Assembly (NCBI GenBank): GCA_027489065.1
Contig: JAIYAM010000009.1
Location: forward strand, 1 to 64,000
Length of the DNA: 64,000 nt
Direction: 5' to 3'
Source of the DNA: Erythrobacteraceae bacterium
GTDB lineage: Bacteria > Pseudomonadota > Alphaproteobacteria > Sphingomonadales > Sphingomonadaceae
The notes under the pieces were generated by a model. That model made no database searches and was not told the DNA's origin. It worked only from the letters and a program-made list of their open reading frames with translations. Positions 9,228-16,298 of the stretch are shown here, in pieces. Every line of letters begins with the position of its first letter. Positions within the stretch are counted from its first letter, which is position 1. A program made the position numbers and the translations under genes.

Positions 9228-10727
9228 ATGGCGCTGGGCCCCCGCCTTGACCTCAGGCAGTCGCAATCGCTGGTGATGACGCCGCAATTGCAGCAGGCGA
9301 TCAAGCTGCTGGCGGCCTCCAATCTCGAAATCGAGACCTTCATTGCCGAGGCGCTGGAAGCCAACCCGCTGCTCGACACGGGTGGTCCGGCCGAACCGGG
9401 TGCCGAGCCCGAGCGTATCGAGATCGCGCCGCCTCCCGGCGAGGACGCGCCCGCCGATCAACTGATGCTGGCAGGCGGCGGCGAGGGCGATGCCCCGCTC
9501 GACCTGTCTTCGGTGGACCGCGACTGGGACACCGGGGACGGCGATGCGCGCGGTGCCCGCGATGCCGAGTGGGGCGCGGCGACCACGTCGGGCGCCGATC
9601 TGGCGGATATGCCCGACTGGGAGCAGCTGCGCGCCGCCGAGGTCACGCTCGCCGAGCACCTCGAAGCGCAGGTGGGCGCGCTCACCAGCGATCCGCGCAC
9701 CGCCTTCATCGCCCGCCACATCATCGGCCTGCTCGACGACGCGGGCTACCTGTCCGCCACGATCGAGGAGGTTGCCGAGGATCTCGGGGTCGAACTCTTC
9801 GAGGCCGAGGCGGGGCTCACGCTGGTGCAATCGCTCGATCCGTCGGGCGTGGGCGCGCGCAGCCTGGCCGAATGCATCGCCATCCAGGCGCGCGAGGCCG
9901 ATCGTTACGATCCGTGCATGGCGGCGCTGATCAGCAACCTCGATCTTGTCGCGCGCGGCGAGATCGAGCGCCTCAAGCGCCTGTGCCGGGTCGATGACGA
10001 GGACTTCACCGACATGCTGCGCGAGCTTCGCAGCTACAACCCGCGCCCCGGCCTCGCCTTCATGCCCTCCGACAGCAGCACCGTGGTGCCCGACATCCTC
10101 GTCAGCGCCAACACGGCCGGCGGCTGGGACATCGCGCTGAACGAGGAGACGCTGCCCAAGCTGATCGTCAACCGTGGCTACTTCCTCGAGCTCAATGCCG
10201 GCGCAAGCAGCAAGGAATCGCAGGGCTGGCTCAAGGAGAAGCTCGCCGACGCGCATTGGCTGATTCGCGCGCTCGACCAGCGGCAGAAGACGATCCTCAA
10301 GACCGCCGCGGAAATCGTGAAGCAGCAGGACGGCTTCTTCCGCCGCGGTGTCTCGGAACTGCGCCCGCTCACCTTGCGCGAGGTGGCCGAGCAGATCGGA
10401 ATGCACGAAAGCACGGTCAGCCGGGTGACTAGCAACAAGTATCTCGCCTGCGCACGGGGCACTTTCGAGCTGAAGTACTTCTTCACCAGCGGCGTCGCGT
10501 CGGCCGATGGCGAGGGCGCGTCGTCGGCCGCGATCAAGGCGCGCATCAAGGCGTTGATCGACGCCGAGACGGCCAAGAACATCCTTTCCGACCAGCAGCT
10601 TGCCGAAATGCTCCAGAAGGAAGGCTTCGATCTCGCCCGGCGCACCGTGGCCAAGTATCGCGAGGCGATCGGTCTCGGATCGAGCGCCGAGCGGCGGCGC
10701 GCGAAGAAGCTCGCCAGCGTTTCCTAG
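9228..10727 (+). CDS. rpoN: RNA polymerase sigma-54 factor
   Basis: RpoN directs RNA polymerase to -24/-12 promoters that need an activator ATPase, typically nitrogen-control genes. The chosen ATG at 9228 gives 499 residues starting MALGPRLDLRQSQSLVMTPQ, the usual Gln/Leu-rich region I (LQQAIKLLAASNLEIE). An acidic region II follows, then the core-binding domain, the HTH (LREVAEQIGMHESTVSR) and the C-terminal RpoN box ARRTVAKYRE that reads the -24 element. It directly follows lptB. A perfect sigma-54 promoter is present in this same window before glnK-amtB. The next gene is ctrA rather than the hpf gene often found after rpoN. Confidence 0.97.
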   Translation: MALGPRLDLRQSQSLVMTPQLQQAIKLLAASNLEIETFIAEALEANPLLDTGGPAEPGAEPERIEIAPPPGEDAPADQLMLAGGGEGDAPLDLSSVDRDWDTGDGDARGARDAEWGAATTSGADLADMPDWEQLRAAEVTLAEHLEAQVGALTSDPRTAFIARHIIGLLDDAGYLSATIEEVAEDLGVELFEAEAGLTLVQSLDPSGVGARSLAECIAIQAREADRYDPCMAALISNLDLVARGEIERLKRLCRVDDEDFTDMLRELRSYNPRPGLAFMPSDSSTVVPDILVSANTAGGWDIALNEETLPKLIVNRGYFLELNAGASSKESQGWLKEKLADAHWLIRALDQRQKTILKTAAEIVKQQDGFFRRGVSELRPLTLREVAEQIGMHESTVSRVTSNKYLACARGTFELKYFFTSGVASADGEGASSAAIKARIKALIDAETAKNILSDQQLAEMLQKEGFDLARRTVAKYREAIGLGSSAERRRAKKLASVS

Positions 10728-10754
10728 CATTTTCCCATAGGCGACGCGGCGGCG

Positions 10755-10876
10755 TTAAGGGTTTATCGTCCCTATCAAATTCCGCCCGCACGGGGTGTGT
10801 CTCGAAAGACTCACTGCAAAACGTTAACGCCTTAAACTTCTTATTAACCTTTTTTGGTGAGAAGTGGCGTGGTTAA
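10755..10876 (+). promoter_or_regulatory. ctrA promoter region with TTAA half-sites and a GANTC site
   Basis: The 218-base gap before ctrA contains five TTAA words (10755, 10824, 10832, 10844 and 10873) in an AT-rich stretch, and a GACTC site (GANTC, the CcrM methylation sequence) at 10808-10812. CtrA binds TTAA-N7-TTAA or half-sites; the spacings seen here (N4 and N8) do not match N7 exactly. Autoregulation and methylation-dependent timing, known in Caulobacter, are therefore plausible but unproven here. Confidence 0.5.
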
Positions 10877-10945
10877 CAGACGGCAACCTCTCCTAAGCGG
10901 GGGTTACCAAGGGGCCAGATACCAGGGCAAGGACAGGGGAATACG

Positions 10946-11641
10946 ATGCGCGTTCTGCTGATCGAAGACGAGCCGACCACCGCCAAGGCGATCGAGCTGA
11001 TGCTCACCACCGAAGGTTTCAACGTCTATTCGACGGACCTCGGCGAAGAGGGTTTGGACCTTGGCAAGCTGTATGATTACGACATCATCCTGCTCGACCT
11101 GAACCTTCCCGACATGCACGGCTACGACGTGCTCAAGAAGCTGCGCGTCGCCAAGGTGCAGACGCCGGTGCTGATCCTGTCGGGCATTTCGGAAATGGAT
11201 TCGAAGATCCGCAGCTTCGGCTTCGGCGCTGACGATTACGTGACCAAGCCCTTCCACCGCGAAGAGCTGGTCGCCCGCATCTATGCCGTGGTGCGCCGTT
11301 CCAAGGGCCACTCGCAGTCGGTCATCCGTACCGGCAAGCTCGCCGTGAACCTCGACGCCAAGACGGTCGAAGTCGATGGCAGCCGCGTGCACCTCACCGG
11401 CAAGGAATACGCCATGCTGGAGCTCCTTTCGCTCCGCAAGGGCACCACGCTCACCAAGGAAATGTTCCTCAACCACCTCTACGGCGGGATGGATGAACCG
11501 GAACTCAAGATCATCGACGTGTTCATCTGCAAGCTGCGCAAGAAGCTGAGCCTCGCTTGCGGCGGCGAGAACTACATCGAGACCGTCTGGGGCCGCGGCT
11601 ACGTGCTGCGCGACTCGGAAACCGAGGTCGAAGCGGCGTAA
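10946..11641 (+). CDS. ctrA: Cell-cycle response regulator CtrA
   Basis: CtrA is an OmpR-family response regulator that controls cell cycle, motility and, in several alphaproteobacteria, gene transfer agent genes. The 231 residues have the acidic pocket EDE at 7-9, the phosphoacceptor Asp51 (ILLDLNLP), a conserved Lys in [13 protein letters not shown], and a winged-helix domain ([12 protein letters not shown], then [10 protein letters not shown]). The protein ends in Ala-Ala, the ClpXP degradation signal described for Caulobacter CtrA. It stands alone behind a TTAA-rich promoter region and is followed by an intergenic hairpin repeat. Confidence 0.96.
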   Translation: MRVLLIEDEPTTAKAIELMLTTEGFNVYSTDLGEEGLDLGKLYDYDIILLDLNLPDMHGYDVLKKLRVAKVQTPVLILSGISEMDSKIRSFGFGADDYVTKPFHREELVARIYAVVRRSKGHSQSVIRTGKLAVNLDAKTVEVDGSRVHLTGKEYAMLELLSLRKGTTLTKEMFLNHLYGGMDEPELKIIDVFICKLRKKLSLACGGENYIETVWGRGYVLRDSETEVEAA

Positions 11642-11756
11642 CTGGTTGCGAGGGCGCCTCCGCGCCCTCGTCCTCGGCGGGTCCTTGTCGCCCTACCGCT
11701 CCGCTACTTGAGGGCACATGCGGCTCGCGCCGTGCGCTCGCGGCCCTTTGGGCCGG
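11642..11756. repeat. Intergenic hairpin repeat, copy B
   Basis: Starting at the ctrA stop codon, the sequence TTGCGAGGGCGC-CTCC-GCGCCCTCGTCCTCG forms a 9-bp stem (11649-11657 with 11662-11670), then come CCGCTCCGCTAC, TGCGGCTCGCG, GTGCGCTCGCGGCC and a second hairpin CGGCCC-TTT-GGGCCG (11741-11755). Copy C at 44703 has the same layout, with three base pairs of the first stem swapped from G-C to C-G. The gap is between convergent genes. Confidence 0.75.
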
Positions 11757-11781
11757 ATCAGCTCTTTACTGAGAGGTTGGA

Positions 11782-11805
11782 CGCCCGGGGGTCACCCCGG
11801 GCGTT
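11782..11805. terminator. Two-way hairpin between ctrA and the LuxR-type gene
   Basis: ACGCCCGGGG-GTCA-CCCCGGGCGT is a perfect 10-bp stem with a four-base loop, followed by a weak T-containing run (TCGCGTTTC). It lies 140 bases after ctrA and 7 bases before the end of the convergent minus-strand gene. It probably ends transcription in at least one direction, though neither side has a strong U-tract. Confidence 0.55.
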
Positions 11806-11811
11806 CGCGTT

Positions 11812-12621
11812 TCAGTCTATGCGGTTGAAGGTCGTCGTGACCATCTGCGGCATGGCGTCGGCCGCCCAGACGATCGTCTCGGTCATGCTCTTCCCGTCTG
11901 GCGCGACGGTGTAGACCCGGGTCGAGACGCGCTCGCCGTTCTTGCCGAGCGTCATCACCAGCGTGTCGGCCTTGGGCTGGCGCAGCGACACCGAATCGAT
12001 CCCGTGCATCGATCCCGTCACCGGCATGGCCACGCCATCCAGCGCGGCGGTCGATTGCGCCTCCATCTCCGTACCGTCCGGCGTGACGACCGTGACGACG
12101 ATGCTCCAGCGCGCGTCCGAGAGCTGGCGGAAGGCCATCGTAACCGCGCGCGGGCGCTCGGCTTCGGGGATTTTGGCGACATCGAGCGACCAGCCACCTG
12201 CCAGCGGCGAGGCCTTCAAAGAGGCCATCGCGGCGGGCGCAGCGGCGCGCTCCGGGGCATGGGCGGTCGCGAGCAGCCCGGCGGCGGCGGCGAGGGGGAG
12301 GGCAATCAGCAGCATCATCAGTCCTTTCGACCAGCGGCCGCGTGCTTGCGGCCTGGCCTGATCCTCTGACGACGCCGCCGCAGCGGACAGATCAGAATTC
12401 CTGTCCCAGATTTTCTGTGCCGCCAGCAGCCGTGCCAGCTCGCGACTGCTGCCCACGCCGGTCTTGCGCCGCGCCTCGCGCAGCCGTTCGTTGATCGAGG
12501 CTTCCGAACGGCCAAGCCCAGCCGCGATCGACTTCACCGTGTGCCCGCCCGCGAGGAGCCGCAGGATCTCGAGCTCCTTGTCGGACAGCGTATCGAGGGA
12601 GATGGCGGTCGGTCGGGACAT
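11812..12621 (-). CDS. LuxR-type HTH protein with a membrane anchor
   Basis: The first ~65 residues are a LuxR/GerE-type helix-turn-helix (LSDKELEILRLLAGGHTVKS, then SEASINERLREARRKTGV). After a linker, residues ~97-117 form one membrane helix (GLMMLLIALPLAAAAGLLAT). The remaining ~150 residues, predicted outside the membrane, are beta-rich (GGWSLDVAKIPE, WSIVVTVVTPDG, MTETIVWAADAM) and I cannot name the domain. The layout puts a DNA-binding domain in the cytoplasm and a sensor or solute-binding domain in the periplasm, like ToxR/CadC but with a LuxR-type HTH. No partner gene is adjacent. Target and signal are unknown. Confidence 0.8.
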   Translation of the reverse strand: MSRPTAISLDTLSDKELEILRLLAGGHTVKSIAAGLGRSEASINERLREARRKTGVGSSRELARLLAAQKIWDRNSDLSAAAASSEDQARPQARGRWSKGLMMLLIALPLAAAAGLLATAHAPERAAAPAAMASLKASPLAGGWSLDVAKIPEAERPRAVTMAFRQLSDARWSIVVTVVTPDGTEMEAQSTAALDGVAMPVTGSMHGIDSVSLRQPKADTLVMTLGKNGERVSTRVYTVAPDGKSMTETIVWAADAMPQMVTTTFNRID

Positions 12622-12728
12622 GCTGTCTGCTCACCACAGGCCATGCGCGGGCGTCCAGCACGAATTTCTTGTGATGCGGCGGCAGAGGTCGGCTCGCCGC
12701 GATTGGGGCCCGGCGGATCGCCTTGGCC

Positions 12729-12754
12729 GGAACGTCGCCCTCGTCCCTCCTGTT
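12729..12754 (+). promoter_or_regulatory. Possible EcfG-type general stress promoter
   Basis: GGAAC at 12729-12733, then 17 bases, then TGTT. This is one mismatch from the alphaproteobacterial general stress consensus GGAAC-N16/17-CGTT. It is 31 bases before the DUF2945 gene, which has a strong GGAAGGAG ribosome site. Proteins of this small type are often stress-induced. The mismatch keeps confidence low. Confidence 0.3.
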
Positions 12755-12784
12755 CCACCTGTCTCGAACGGAAGGAGAATCGAC

Positions 12785-12991
12785 ATGGCCGACAATCTCA
12801 AGGCAGGCGACAAGGTGACGTGGTCCAGCCACGGCGGAACGGCGCATGGCAAGGTGGTGAAGAAGCTCACCAGCGAGACCTCGATCAAGGGCCACAAGGT
12901 CGCCGCGACCAAGGACGATCCCCAGTTCCTTGTCGAGACCGACGAGGGCAAGCAGGCCGCACACAAGCCCTCGGCGCTCAAGAAGGCCTGA
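12785..12991 (+). CDS. DUF2945 (HVA1-type) small protein
   Basis: A 68-residue protein starting MADNLKAGDKVTWSSHGGTA, with GKVVKKLTSETSIKGHKVAA and ending HKPSALKKA. This is the DUF2945/hypervirulence-associated (HVA1) Tudor-like fold, a single small beta barrel, usually of unknown function. The start is supported by a GGAAGGAG ribosome site just upstream; longer upstream readings have no such site. It is 3 bases ahead of the next gene, so the pair is co-transcribed. A possible stress promoter precedes it. Confidence 0.88.
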   Translation: MADNLKAGDKVTWSSHGGTAHGKVVKKLTSETSIKGHKVAATKDDPQFLVETDEGKQAAHKPSALKKA

Positions 12992-12994
12992 GCG

Positions 12995-13318
12995 ATGGCC
13001 GAGCAGACCTTCATGCCGATACAGGCAATGGCCGCCGCCGCCAAGCGCGGGCTTCGCCTGCGGGAGAAATTCGGGCGCGGCGGCACGGAGGTGGGCGTTG
13101 CGCGTGCAAACCAGCTCGCCAACCGCGAGCCGGTCAGCGAGGCCGATCTCAAGTCGATGAAGAGCTACTTCGCGCGCCATGCCGTCGACAAGGACACGCA
13201 CACCCACGAATGGGGCTCGGAGAAGGACCCGAGCGCCGGGTGGATCGCATGGCTGTTGTGGGGCGGCGATGCCGGCGCGAAGTGGGCCGAGGCGAAAGCG
13301 AAAAAGCTCGAGAGTTGA
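12995..13318 (+). CDS. Conserved small protein with phage-capsid-like motif
   Basis: A 107-residue protein. Its core reads KRGLRLREKFGRGGTEVGVA, ANQLANREPVSE, MKSYFARHAVDKD and GWIAWLLWGGDAGAKW. A similar pattern (arrangement of RGL.LR..., SYF.RH.VDK and IAWLLWGGDAG) is found, to my recollection, in stand-alone small proteins and as a segment of some phage head-related proteins; I cannot give a family number. Function is unknown. It follows the DUF2945 gene by three bases and is followed by trmB after 32 bases, so all three may share a transcript. Confidence 0.8.
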   Translation: MAEQTFMPIQAMAAAAKRGLRLREKFGRGGTEVGVARANQLANREPVSEADLKSMKSYFARHAVDKDTHTHEWGSEKDPSAGWIAWLLWGGDAGAKWAEAKAKKLES

Positions 13319-13350
13319 CCCCCGGCGGGCCGGATGCCAAGCGCCCGCGC

Positions 13351-14052
13351 ATGACGGCATTCAAGGAAGGCGATCCGACCACCATCGCGCGGCTTTACGG
13401 GCGCAGCGTCGGCAAGAAGCTCAGGCAGAAGCAGCAGGGGCTGGTCGACAACCTCCTGCCGAAGATCGCCGTGCCTGCCGAAGGTCCCGTGACCAGCGAG
13501 CTGCTGTTCGGCGATGCGCGCCCGCTCCACTTCGAGATCGGCTTCGGCGGCGGCGAGCACCTCGCCTACCGTGCCGACCTGCTCCCTGATCACGGCTTCA
13601 TCGGTGCCGAGCCCTTCGTCAACGGCGTGGCGCAGGCACTGACCCATGTCGCCGACGAGCGCCTCGCCAACATCCGCCTGCACCACGGCGATGCATTGGA
13701 GGTGCTCCCCCGCGTGCCGGATGGCGCGCTGACGATGGCCTATCTGCTCCACCCCGATCCCTGGCCCAAGGCGCGCCATGCCAAGCGGCGCATGATGAAC
13801 GATGGTCCGGTGAAGCTCATCGCGAGCAAGCTGAAGCCCGGCGGCGAATTCCGCTTCGGAACCGACCACGACGTCTACCTGCGCCACGCGCTGATGGTGA
13901 TGCAGCGCCACACCGACCTGTTCGAATGGGTGGTGGAGAAGCCCGCCGACTGGCAGGTGCGCCCCTCCGGCTGGCCCGAGACCCGCTACGAGCACAAGGC
14001 GCGCACCGTCTACGGCCACGAGGTGTGGTACTTCCGCTTCCGCCGGCGCTGA
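13351..14052 (+). CDS. trmB: tRNA (guanine-N7)-methyltransferase
   Basis: TrmB makes m7G46 in the variable loop of tRNAs using SAM. The 233 residues from ATG 13351 begin MTAFKEGDPTTIARLYGRSV, typical of alphaproteobacterial TrmB. The SAM-binding motif is FEIGFGGGEHLAYRA, and the family signature is LLHPDPWPKARHAKRRM. The C-terminus has the tRNA-contact motif TRYEHKA. A longer reading through the upstream genes in this frame is not a real extension. SAM is supplied by MetK, encoded elsewhere in the window. Confidence 0.96.
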   Translation: MTAFKEGDPTTIARLYGRSVGKKLRQKQQGLVDNLLPKIAVPAEGPVTSELLFGDARPLHFEIGFGGGEHLAYRADLLPDHGFIGAEPFVNGVAQALTHVADERLANIRLHHGDALEVLPRVPDGALTMAYLLHPDPWPKARHAKRRMMNDGPVKLIASKLKPGGEFRFGTDHDVYLRHALMVMQRHTDLFEWVVEKPADWQVRPSGWPETRYEHKARTVYGHEVWYFRFRRR

Positions 14053-14139
14053 GGCGACCCGCCGCACCGGCCTTGCCTGCCCGAATAAGTACGATAAATA
14101 GGCTTCTTGGACGGGTATCTGGCCCGAGCGGAGGCTTTC

Positions 14140-15144
14140 ATGATCCGGTTCTGGCTCGCCCTTGCCCCCCTGCTGCTCGCCGGGTGCGCGGCGGTAACCC
14201 CTGATCCCGCGCCGCTCGGTCGCACCGTCGCCATCGACGCCGACTTCCCCGATCCGGCCGCGATCCGCGCCGCAGACGGCACCACCTATGTCTACGCGAC
14301 GCAGGGCATGATCGAGGGGCGAATGGCGAATATCCAGCTCGCCCGCTCCCCGGATCTGGCGCGCTGGGAGCGGGTCGGGGATGCGCTTCCGGTGAAGCCG
14401 TCCTGGGCCAGCCAGACGCAGGATTTCTGGGCGCCGCATGTCGCGAGGGTGGCGGGGCGATATGTGCTCTACTACTCGGCCAAGCCCGATGCGGCGCTTA
14501 CCGATCCCGACAGGGGCCTGTGCCTCGCGGTCGCGACGGCGGACAAGCCCGAGGGGCCGTTCACGGACAAGGGCGAGCCGCTGCTGTGCGGGCCGGGCTT
14601 CGTCAACATCGACCCGATGTTCTTCGAGGACCCCGCGAGCGGCAAGCGCCTGCTCTACTGGGGCTCGGGCTTCGGGCCGATCAAGGTGCAGGAGCTGTCC
14701 GAGGACGGGTTGTCGTTCGCGCCCGGCTCCGCACCGGTCGACCTCGTCCCGCCTGTCGCCACCGAGGACCCGGCCAACTACCGCCGGCTGGTCGAGGGGG
14801 CGTGGGTCACCTACCGCGAAGGCTGGTACTATCTGTTCTTCTCGGGCGACAATTGCTGCGGACCCAAGGCGCACTACGCCGTGATGGTGGCGCGTTCGCG
14901 CAGCGCGACCGGGCCCTTCGCAGTCAAGCCGGAGAACGGCGGGGTCATCCTCGCCGCAAGCCGCGGATGGGTGGCGCCGGGCCACAACGCGGTTCTGGAG
15001 AAGGATGGCGAGACCCTCATCCTCCATCACGCGGTCGATGCGGCGAACCCCCGGAGCCGCCCCGAGGACGAGGTCAACACGCGCCGCGTGATGCTCGTCG
15101 ACCGGCTGGTCTGGAAGGACGGCTGGCCGGCAATCGCCGACTAG
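14140..15144 (+). CDS. Glycoside hydrolase family 43 lipoprotein
   Basis: The 334-residue protein starts with a lipoprotein signal (MIRFWLALAPLLLAGCAA) whose LLAGC lipobox supports the start at 14140. The catalytic body has the GH43 five-bladed propeller pattern: DADFPDPAAIR with the base Asp, the FWAPHVARVAGRYVLYYSA blade and VEGAWVTYREGWYYLFFSG with the expected acid Glu. GH43 enzymes release arabinose or xylose from plant and algal polysaccharides. It should be anchored in the outer membrane after Lnt processing. Its 3' end overlaps the convergent next gene by four bases. Substrate cannot be told from sequence. Confidence 0.88.
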   Translation: MIRFWLALAPLLLAGCAAVTPDPAPLGRTVAIDADFPDPAAIRAADGTTYVYATQGMIEGRMANIQLARSPDLARWERVGDALPVKPSWASQTQDFWAPHVARVAGRYVLYYSAKPDAALTDPDRGLCLAVATADKPEGPFTDKGEPLLCGPGFVNIDPMFFEDPASGKRLLYWGSGFGPIKVQELSEDGLSFAPGSAPVDLVPPVATEDPANYRRLVEGAWVTYREGWYYLFFSGDNCCGPKAHYAVMVARSRSATGPFAVKPENGGVILAASRGWVAPGHNAVLEKDGETLILHHAVDAANPRSRPEDEVNTRRVMLVDRLVWKDGWPAIAD

Positions 15145-15527
15145 CGCCGCACCCGCCACCACGGCATCAGCGCGAAAGCCACCTGCGAGGCCAGCCCGAG
15201 GAGCGCGTGCGGCTCGGCGAGGCCGGTGAGCCATTCGCTCACCGTCTTGCCCATCAGCCCCACTCCCACCGCACACTCCGCCGCCATCAGCAGCGCGAAG
15301 GCGAGCACGCCGACGCCGAGCGCCTCGTCGCGGCGCGCAAGGCCGAAGCGCCGCACCAGCCACCCGGATGCAAGCCAGCTCGCTCCCAGCATCACCGGCA
15401 GTTCGATCAGGGTTGCGGGGAGCAGCCCCACGCGCGGGATCACCCACAGCACCCGCACCGTGCCGAGCACGAAGCCGAGCGCGAACACCATGGCCCAGTA
15501 GGTCGCTGCCGCCCGCATCACCCGCAT
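15141..15527 (-). CDS. Small four-helix membrane protein, function unknown
   Basis: The 128-residue protein starting MRVMRAAATYWAM has about four membrane helices (YWAMVFALGFVLGTV, LPATLIELPVMLGASWLA, LGVGVLAFALLMAAECAVG and LLGLASQVAFALMPWW). An upstream start would add ~37 residues without membrane character, so the internal ATG at 15527 is preferred. It is convergent with the GH43 gene and overlaps it by four bases. I do not recognise the family. Confidence 0.7.
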   Translation of the reverse strand: MRVMRAAATYWAMVFALGFVLGTVRVLWVIPRVGLLPATLIELPVMLGASWLASGWLVRRFGLARRDEALGVGVLAFALLMAAECAVGVGLMGKTVSEWLTGLAEPHALLGLASQVAFALMPWWRVRR

Positions 15528-15677
15528 CGCCTGCCTCCCCGCCTCGCCCTCTCGCCTTGCCGCAGTGGGCCCGCACCCTGTCCGATCCGGGCGGCATAGC
15601 ACACCCATGACAGGACATCGCCTCGTGCAAGCAGGCAAAGCTGCTCCGAGACAATCCTGTCATCGGAGACGACGAAC

Positions 15678-16178
15678 ATGACCATCAGCACCTTGAAGGA
15701 TCTCTACATCGACCAGTTGCAGGACCTCTACAGCGCCAATCGCCAGGCCGTGAAGGCGACGCGCGAGCTGGCCGAGTCCGCCAGTTCGGACCAGCTGCGC
15801 AGCGCGCTCGAAGCCGGGGCCGAGGGCATCGAGCAGGGCATGGACCACCTCAAGCGCTTGATCGAAAACCATAATGCCAATCCGCGCGGCGAGCATTGCC
15901 GCGGGATGGAAGGCCTTGTCGCCGAAGCGCGGGCGCATGGGGTGGAGGCGGATATCTCGGACGGGGACGTGCGCGATGCCTCGATCATCGCCCAGTACCA
16001 GCGCATGACGCACTACGGCATTTCGGGCTACGGCACGGTGCGCGCTTTCGCCGCCCGCCTTGGCCTCGAGGACGAGGCGAGCGTGCTCGAGCAGTGCCTT
16101 GAGGACACCCGCGGCGGCGACAAGAAGATGACCGCGATCGCTTCGGGCGAAGTCAACCGGGCTGCCGCCGAGGCCTGA
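15678..16178 (+). CDS. YciE/DUF892 ferritin-like protein
   Basis: A 166-residue, wholly helical protein beginning MTISTLKDLYIDQLQDLYSA, the hallmark of the DUF892 (YciE/YciF) group. The later helices carry GMDHLKRLIENHN and EHCRGMEGLVAEA, and the conserved IAQYQRMTHYGISGYGTVRA motif holds metal-binding Glu/His/Gln candidates. The family has a di-iron ferritin-like four-helix bundle and is associated with stress in enterobacteria; the reaction is not known. It is a single gene, ending 12 bases before the parS site. Confidence 0.93.
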   Translation: MTISTLKDLYIDQLQDLYSANRQAVKATRELAESASSDQLRSALEAGAEGIEQGMDHLKRLIENHNANPRGEHCRGMEGLVAEARAHGVEADISDGDVRDASIIAQYQRMTHYGISGYGTVRAFAARLGLEDEASVLEQCLEDTRGGDKKMTAIASGEVNRAAAEA

Positions 16179-16189
16179 CCCGTCGGCGA

Positions 16190-16205
16190 TGTTTCACGTG
16201 AAACA
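16190..16205. other. parS site (chromosome segregation)
   Basis: TGTTTCACGTGAAACA is a perfect 16-bp palindrome and an exact match to the parS sequence recognised by chromosomal ParB in Bacillus and Caulobacter. It lies in the 120-base convergent gap between the YciE-like gene and maeB, outside any reading frame. parS sites usually sit within the origin-proximal part of the chromosome, so this segment is probably within tens of kilobases of the origin. I found no second perfect copy in the window. Confidence 0.88.
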
Positions 16206-16298
16206 CCGCCGCAAGGGCCGTGCAAAACGGCTCTGAGCGGGGTCTGGAGGGGATCAAGCAGGGGTCTAGCCCCGGTTTTACCCCCTCTGACGCCCCTC

